A DNA stretch of 64,000 nucleotides from Anarhynchus alexandrinus (lineage: Eukaryota > Chordata > Aves > Charadriiformes > Charadriidae). The stretch lies in the NCBI GenBank assembly GCA_008711295.1, contig VUYV01000148.1:1218384-1282383 (forward strand), in the 5' to 3' direction. A model generated the notes under the pieces. The model saw only the letters and a list, made by a program, of their open reading frames with translations, did no database searches and was not told where the DNA came from. Made by a program: the position numbers and the translations under genes. Of this stretch, positions 57,441 through 64,000 are shown one piece after another (position 1 is the stretch's first letter; every line of letters starts with the position of its first letter).

Positions 57441-59491
57441 TGGTCAAGCGGGCTGCTGCGTAGGCAGAGGGGGCGGCCGGCGCTTTCCGTTTCCATCTCA
57501 CCCCGGGCATCGCATTCAGTGTGTGCGCGGAAAGAGCCAAATCGAGGGAGAAGCCCTCAGCGTTGGCTGCCCTGCTCTGCGGTGCTGCCTGGCACCGGAG
57601 CACCCCGACCTCTGCCAAACGACCTTACTTTTTTTTTTTTTGCCTATTATCAATTTGTCTGTCTCTCGCTTGCCGTCTCCCTCTCCGCGCCTCCCTCTGA
57701 ATCGCATATATTTATATTAAACAGCCCGGATGACAATCAGCGTTTTGCCTGGTAGGGTAGCCAACAGCAGGAGGATGAAGCCAGCCTGCTAAAGTAATTT
57801 GTACGTCTCTGGCTCTGCCCGGGGACACGATTCCAGTCCAGCGTTTAACTAGCAAGAGTTGAATTAGATGCTGGAATCTCCCTGCTCCTCCTGCTGCCAA
57901 GCGCTTGCCTTCGGCATCACAAAGGCAAAACCGGTAATCCAAGCTCCGCGGGTCCGTAACCGCTTTGGAGTGTGGGCTTGTGCGCTTCGTGGGGAGGGAG
58001 GAGGTGTTTCCCAGGGAAAACGGCCTCCGTGGCTTTGCTGTGGCTTTGCCATCCCCGGAGTGGCCAAGGCGTTACCTTTACTTGGTGCCCGTGTTGCCGC
58101 TGTGCACGGGAGTGATAGCGAGGAGCCAGGGATGCAGCAGGGAGGGGATGGAGCAGCGGTGCTTGTCCTGCCAGGCTGAGTAGTGGGCAGCGTCTGAAGG
58201 AATATCTATTGCTCATATCATAACTCCAAATCTAGCCACATTTCACATCAGTTAAAGCCCTTTTTTTTGCACACAATTCCTGTTGACGCCACTGGAGTGC
58301 GAAGCATGGAAGAGTTTTGGGTGGAGCAGCTCAGGCTGAGCGCTGGAATTAAATGGGGTCAGTCTGGACCTAAATACGTGAATTTTTTAACACTCCTTTT
58401 CATTGCACTCTGTTGTTGCTCTGCAACAGGTGAAGAAGCACCCCAAAAGCAAACCCGTGTCTGCCCTGAGCTTATGGGGGGATTCCACACTGGGGTGAGC
58501 CAATGTGGTGTTTTCTTCACGTTCTGAACCCATTTTATGTTTCAGAGCTCATGCAAGTCCTCCCCTGGGTGCTGGAATGTGTGAAGAGCAAGGATCTGAT
58601 TTTTTTTTTTCCCCCCCCTCAATTCACAGGGGTTTTTCAGGTGGCTTTACTTAGCTCCAGCCAACTCTCTCTTCTTTGCCACTTGTCCTTTCCGCTGGTG
58701 GCGGGACCAGCCTGGATGCCGGGTTCGGAAGTGATGCAGATGTGGGCAGAAGCTGGGAGCGTTTAGCACAGCACAGGGTGAGAGGAATGTCAGCCCTGGT
58801 ATGAGATCTGCTCCATGGCCGCACCAGGAACGCGCCCGATGAGGATTTGTAGGAAATGGGGCCGTTTGCTGTTTCTCTTTGCGGGAGCGCTGCGGAGCGT
58901 CTGGCCGGCTTTCCCACAGCCCTGCGTGAGCTCGTTCTTATGGCTGATGGAGAATCTTAATTATTTCCCAAGTATTTATGTACATAAAGGATGAATCATG
59001 CCCATAGTTGGTCTAAACAAGGGCAACATTCTTTGCTGGCTCTGGTAACACCAGGAATATAATTTATTTGGGGTTTTTTTTTCCGAAATCCAAGCATTGC
59101 CCTTCTTTGCGACATACACGCTGGCGTGGAAACCAGCTCTGCCCACACATTGCCGGCTGCGTGTGGGCACTGTGCATGCAGGGCACAGCTTCATGGGGTT
59201 TTTCATATTTGGCTTGTGAACACTGATCACTTGAACCCTGTGGGTCAAATCCTGTAGTGATCACGCAAACACAACTTCTGGAGGTACCCAGCTAAGGTAG
59301 AGGGGTTTTGGTTATGGGCTGAGGAGCTGACACATACCTTTATCCAGCTGAGTTTCTGGGTGAAATGGAGGTGTCATTACCTCCCTCTTAACACCGTCCA
59401 TCCTCCTGATGCAAGAAGTGGGCACGGTCGCTCTCCACTGCCCAACCTGGGGCTCCAAAGCGGGTCGGAGTTAGACCTGTCGTTGCCTCGC
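57441..59491. other. Intronic, nothing recognised
   Basis: T-rich runs at 57629-57642, 58261-58268 and 58600-58620. No exon or transposon recognised. Confidence 0.45.
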
Positions 59492-59572
59492 TGCAATGGG
59501 ATATCGCATCGTGCAATGGGATGTCACCATCGTTTGATGGGATGTCACATCGTTCAGTGGGATGCCACGTTG
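59492..59572. repeat. 20/21-bp minisatellite, four units
   Basis: Four consecutive units share the pattern TNNRRTGGGATRTCRCATCG: 59492-59511, 59512-59532 (one extra base), 59533-59552 and 59553-59572. The units are diverged, so the array is old or unselected. Confidence 0.88.
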
Positions 59573-62500
59573 TTCACGTCTCTTCTTGCAGTTTCTTGCG
59601 CCTCTGCTGCTGCGGTTTTCCGCACTCCGTTTCCCCCATCCCTGAGCAGCAGTCGCCTCGTTTACGGGCTTTCTGGGCTGCATCACTCCTTCATTCCAGT
59701 CCAAAAGCCCCTTTATTGCTTTGTTGCACTAAATCTTGCTCAGCTAAATTCCGGTTTAAACAGAGCGTTCTTTCATCTCCGCTCGACAAGCAGCACTAGT
59801 CCGTGCTAAACCGCATTCCTGCTTCGTTATGCATTAATCTAACGTGTCAGCCTGCAGAAAAATGACATTGCTCCTAAGGCACTCGAGGAACAATCTTGTT
59901 TATACTCATTTATTGTGTTTTACCACAACAGCCGTTGGGTTCTTAAGATAACCGTGGTAGGAAGGGACGAGGTCAGCGAAGAGAAGAAGGTGGCATGAGC
60001 AAACCGGGAACCACTGAGGTCTTTGCATTTAGGTCTCTTCTCAGGGGCTTGCGTATGGATTTAGGACCTGAATAATAGGTACCTTTTTTCTTCGCTCTCT
60101 TAGAGTTTAAGCCTAATTTTCTATGTTGTTGTTTTCTTAACGCGCCTGAGGGACTGAACCAAGCACCCGTGGGGATGCCCCGCTCATGCATAGCCTCGAT
60201 ACTCCATTGCCAGTGCGAAGGGTGAGCCCCCGATTCCCCAAGGCAGGGGGCCTGGCAGCCTCCCACGTTCTGGCGCGTGGCTCACCACTTGGGCAGCATT
60301 GATTTTTCTCCGGCTCCAACAGTTTTGCAGCCTGAAAGCCATGATTTTTCTCTCGGGACAGGTTAGGAAAGTTCTCTCGAATGGGGTTGTAATTCTCAGA
60401 GGTGGAGGATATATTTAACCATAAAAGCGTCCAACAGTAGCTGTCATTTTCTGTCTCTCTGTGAGGGTTGGTATGAATAGGGTGAAAGCAGCGAACGGGT
60501 ATTTTTGCTCTGTTGCCATCCGTTTCTGCAGGGAAATTACTGCCTGTGGCCCTGCCTCAATGGGAACCGCACTGGGGGTGTAAAATGGACATAATAAAAG
60601 GGACCCTGCATAATAGGTGCTTCTCCAGGTAATATGTGCAAATTACAGGGCTACGCATGAGAATATAGACGGAATATTGTGGGTTTTTTCTTTGATTTTC
60701 CCTGCCTAAGCAGGGCTGAAAATGCAGCAACCCTTTCCTCTTGCCTTCTGCATCCCTCCGGCAGCGCCTGGGTAAGAACCAAGCGGGATTTTAGCCCTGC
60801 AAGACTTTGTTTTGCAGCAGCTGCTGATAAAGCAACAAGTCAGGGAGGGCATTTGGTAGCCCAGGGTGGATAGTAAGCCCTCCTGGAGCTGGTTTAAAGG
60901 GCTGATACCTCCAGCCCCTGCTATCTGCAGGGTTTGGCCCAGTGGCCACAGTGTGCCATATCCATCGTGTGCCAGCTCCATCAGCGTGGCGTAAAATACT
61001 GCTGCTGAGGGCAAAAATCCTGCTTGGTTCATCCTCCTCCAGCTCCTGCCTTGTCCCCAGCGCTCAGGTCCACGGTGCATGTGGGATTGGAGGTATTTGG
61101 GGTTTAAGCTTGGCTTTGCGCATCCGTGGGATCTGTTGGACTGGGAAAATAGGCGTTGCCAAAGCAGCTGTGCCGGAGAGGTGGATGGGGCTGTGTCTGC
61201 GGCTTTGTGGTGGCAGGGATCGGCTTCACAAGGGGAAATTCAGAGAATTGGTTTTCTCCCAATAGGTTTTCCCCGCAGAAGGGTGCGGTGTGCCTGGGAC
61301 GAGGCCCCCTTGCTCCCTGTCTGCACAGAAAGCTAAACCCCCTTTTCTTTAGAGTGGAAGAGTGTGACAAGTTGCTTTTTCCTGATTGAGACCGTAGTCA
61401 GTTATAAAAGCAACGTGTTGCTTTTTAACGCTGAAAGGGGAAGTGCAAACACCGCTCCTGGACCCCTTGTTCCTCACTTGCGAGCATCTTCCGTTGCCTT
61501 TGCATCCTGCCGTGGTGGGCTGCGGGAGTCCGCCTCCCCCTGTGTCACCCTGCGATTTTTGCCCAGTGCTTTGCAAAAGGCATTACTGGAGCATCATGCA
61601 TGATGCCATGGAAACCTGCCAAAATATCCGACAGGAGCGGGAATAGGGAAAGTTTGGCAGCTGTGCTCAAGACGGTACACTGATGGGGTTTGAGTGGAGC
61701 CCCATGAGGCTCTGGCACGGTCCCTTGCTGCTGGAGGCAGCTGAAAATGTGCTTTTCTCCCCTTCTTTTCAGGATCAGCATAGCAATAATTTGGAGGTGT
61801 TTCGCCTCCGCAGGAGGCAGAGCTCCCACCTCCCATTTGACCGTAGCACCCGAATGCCGAGGGCTGCCCATCCCGGCTCTTCCCAAACCAGTTCACCCCC
61901 TCCAGCTGCGGCACGGCCGCTTGCTTGGTTTTCCATGGTCTTGCTTTGTTTCCCACGGTATTAAAGGAGGAGTGGAAACACGCCGGTAAAATGCGTTTCA
62001 CCAAGGAAGAACGCTTCGGGGTCCTCCTTTGCACCTGGGAGTCAGCCCAAACTCCCCGCTTTGCTCTTTTAAGACCCACTGATGTGAAATCATTAGAAAT
62101 CACCTTGAAAATACCCGGCTAAAAGTGCAAACAAATGGTTTGGGGCAGCTTTTGGAAGTCAGGAGGCTCCATGAGGCTGCGGCAGTTTTTAAGCCACGTT
62201 CTCCGTTGCGCGTGGCAGCCAGGTACGGAGACCTCTTCAAACAAAAGAGGAGTGTGTTTTGATTTAGTGAGGACCTCACAGAGGTTAAGCAGCCTCATTT
62301 TGTTGGTAGCAACAATCTTTTAATGTCCCACTCCTAATTTCATCAGGAGCACAAAACATTTCTGTCCTGGAGGAATGCTGAGGGCTGATTTTTCCTACTT
62401 GCTTGCAGCGCCCGCTTGCATTTCTCTACAAAGCCCTTGTGAAGAGAAAGAAAAAAGGAGTTTTCACGGGGATGGGGGAAGCCCGGTGCATGAATAATGC

Positions 62501-62917
62501 GCCCTTCCTTTTGACAACAGAAAGAGAATGAATGTTTGTGGATGAAAATCCTCCGCGGCTGCCGGGAGCTTGTGGGCGAGCGATAGGAGAAGTTGTAGCT
62601 CCTGCAACAAACGGTCTCTTCAGAGCATCCAACACAAATCCGCCGTGGGAGGAGGCTGGAGCAGGAATTATGCAGTCTCTCCTCATCATTAAAATCCCAT
62701 CTACGTGTTTGTGTGTGCGTGCAGAGCAGGCGCGCTGGTGACTGCTGCAGAAGAGCAGAGAGTTTGTGAGCTGGAGACCTTTGGGACCCGTGAGTGGGTG
62801 ATATCTTCTCTTTATGTCAATGGGACTTAATTTTGCCCTATGTTACGTGGCTGTCCCGGAGATCAAAAGGGACAGAGCAGCAAAGCGCTATCCCGTACAT
62901 GGAACAAATGCTCCAAG
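59573..62917. other. Intronic, nothing recognised
   Basis: No exon-like frame with splice sites. A TCAATGGGACTTAATTTTGC string at about 62817-62836 may be a trace of the same ancient amniote repeat as at 10800. No clear transposon. Confidence 0.4.
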
Positions 62918-63020
62918 TCACAGAATCACAGAATAGTCAGGGTTGGAAGGGACCTCTGGAGATCATCTAGTCCAACCCCCCCGCCAGAGCAGGGTCACCT
63001 ACAACAGGTTGCACAGGACA
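62918..63020 (-). mobile_element. CR1 LINE, short 3' fragment
   Basis: Reverse complement of a CR1 3' end: TCACAGAATCACAGAATAG, GTTGGAAGGGACCTCTGGAG, ATCATCTAGTCCAACCCCCC and GGGTCACCTACAACAGGTTG. The truncated 5' side faces another CR1 160 bp away in the opposite orientation. Confidence 0.92.
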
Positions 63021-63021
63021 A

Positions 63022-63067
63022 CGGGATATTGCCAGCGGGATATTGCCCAGACCGGGATATTGCCTGG
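63022..63067. repeat. Three-copy short tandem repeat between CR1 fragments
   Basis: CGGGATATTGCC occurs three times (63022, 63036 and 63053), with unit lengths of 14, 17 and about 15. Confidence 0.88.
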
Positions 63068-63179
63068 TGCTGTGATTTCAGGGTGCGTTGCGAATCACTC
63101 TGCCTTTGCCGTGGGAAGAGGGCAATTTCCAAACCTCTGCTCCTCCCTATGTGGTCTGAGACTTCGTGCATTTTGTTTG

Positions 63180-63691
63180 GGATGGAGAAATTGTGCCCAG
63201 TTCTGGGCTCCCCGGGTCAAGAAGGACAGGGAACTGCTGGAGAGGGTCCAGCAAAGGGCTACAAAGATGATGAGGGGATTGGAGCATCTCTTATGAGGAA
63301 AGGCTGAGGGACTTGGGGCTTTTCAGTCTGGAGAAGAGAAGACTGAGGGGAGATCTTATCAATGCTTATAAATCCTTAAAGGGAGGGTGCCAGGGGGATG
63401 GGAACAGTCTTTTTCCAGTGGTGCCCAGTGACAGGACAAGAGGGAACGGGCACAAGCTTGACCATAGGAGGTTCCATCTCAACCTGAGGAGGGCCTTCTC
63501 TCCTGTGGGGGTGGCAGAGCACTGGCACAGGCTGCCCAGAGAGGTGGGGGAGTCTCCCACTCTGGAGCCATTCCAAACCTGCCTGGACGCCGTCCTGTGC
63601 CACTGCTGGAGGTGCCCCTGCTCTGGCAGGGGGTGGCACTGGGGGAGCTCCAGAGGGCCCTTCCAACCCTCACCAGTCTGTGATTCTGTGA
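63180..63691 (+). mobile_element. CR1 LINE, 3' fragment with a frameshift
   Basis: It begins GATGGAGAAATTGTGCCCAG and ends CACCAGTCTGTGATTCTGTG. It is nearly the same as the copy at 52121 but has lost two bases around 63285 (CATCTCTTATG against CATCTCTCTTATG), which breaks the reverse-transcriptase frame after GLEHLL. The rest reads [18 protein letters not shown] in another frame. Confidence 0.95.
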
Positions 63692-64000
63692 AAAGCAAAA
63701 CTCTGGTTCTTGGTGGTTCTTCAGGCTGCCTGGGGCTGGGAACTGAGGCTGTCAGGCTTCATCAGCGGGATGCTTGGCCCTGGTTTACGGGTAGAGTCCT
63801 GCATCCCACAGGAGGACGTGGGTGAGGGACAGAGGTGCTCCTGACCGTGGTGGATCTTCTGAACCTTTGCTGGGTCGTATCACAGTCACCGCGGACTGCA
63901 GCCTCGTGGCTGCAGTGTGGTCACTGAGTCTATAAATCCTTGTGCTGACATCCATCTCGGGAGTTAAATACCTGCTGCGATTTGGTGATGGCTCAAAAAG
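63692..64000. other. Intronic, nothing recognised
   Basis: The end of the window has no recognised element. Confidence 0.45.

Larger units (their letters stand above)
52855..64000 (+). other. LRRC75A: LRRC75A intron 3, 5' part (partial)
   Basis: Downstream of the exon 3 donor I find no reading frame resembling the expected next exon, which should start by completing a cysteine codon and continue into the CLKAVL and VDLSGIPL region. The final exon is therefore beyond the window, and this intron is at least 11.1 kb. Confidence 0.75.

Noticed and set aside
1..64000. tRNA, snoRNA, microRNA, CRISPR, prokaryotic or viral genes
   Set aside because: No B-box-like GGTTCGAATCC, no convincing hairpin precursor recognised by eye, no spaced identical repeats, no Shine-Dalgarno-led gene clusters and no LTR pair or retroviral frame. 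A structural-RNA scan (Infernal/Rfam) would be the decisive test for small RNAs.

Overview
This is vertebrate, almost certainly avian, nuclear DNA. It lies inside one large gene and is more than 99% intron by length. The bird call rests on many 5'-truncated CR1 LINE copies ending in the typical avian 3' tail (ATTCTATGATTCTATGA and variants), a few MIR-like relics, low overall repeat density and AT-rich islands in a fairly GC-rich intron. The CR1 subfamilies look neoavian to me, but I cannot fix the species. Runs of N, three single-N joins and an Illumina adapter remnant mark it as a short-read draft assembly.

The only protein-coding gene I can support is LRRC75A (formerly FAM211A, leucine-rich repeat-containing protein 75A) on the + strand. 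Two internal coding exons are present with clean splice sites and compatible phases: the DLGMESTSLDD exon at 26148-26276 (called exon 2) and the [11 protein letters not shown] exon at 52742-52854 (called exon 3). Exon 1 (start codon, N-terminus) must lie upstream of base 1. The last exon, carrying the leucine-rich repeats, must lie beyond base 64000.

Layout. 1-26147: 3' part of intron 1, with three clear CR1 copies (1409-1686 minus, 11470-11890 plus, 22409-22823 plus), one old CR1 (25540-25690), MIR-like relics and several AT-rich blocks that look like conserved non-coding elements. 26277-52741: intron 2 (26,465 bp including gaps), with three N gaps of 23 to 283 bases, a scrambled CR1 locus at 48199-49223 and a young CR1 ending about 100 bp before exon 3. 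52855-64000: start of intron 3, with a gapped CR1 (56066-56251), a 20-bp minisatellite (59492-59572) and a pair of CR1 fragments in opposite orientation (62918-63691).

No operon, RNA gene, CRISPR array, virus or new multi-gene system is visible. The most notable signal is at 48199-49223. There the sequence reads as an empty CR1 target-site allele of 413 bp wedged between two Ns inside the filled allele, meaning a CR1 presence/absence difference frozen into the scaffold. Other points of interest are the continuous reading frame from a CR1 into exon 3, the direct-repeat CR1 pair flanking exon 3, and the adapter remnant at a gap edge.
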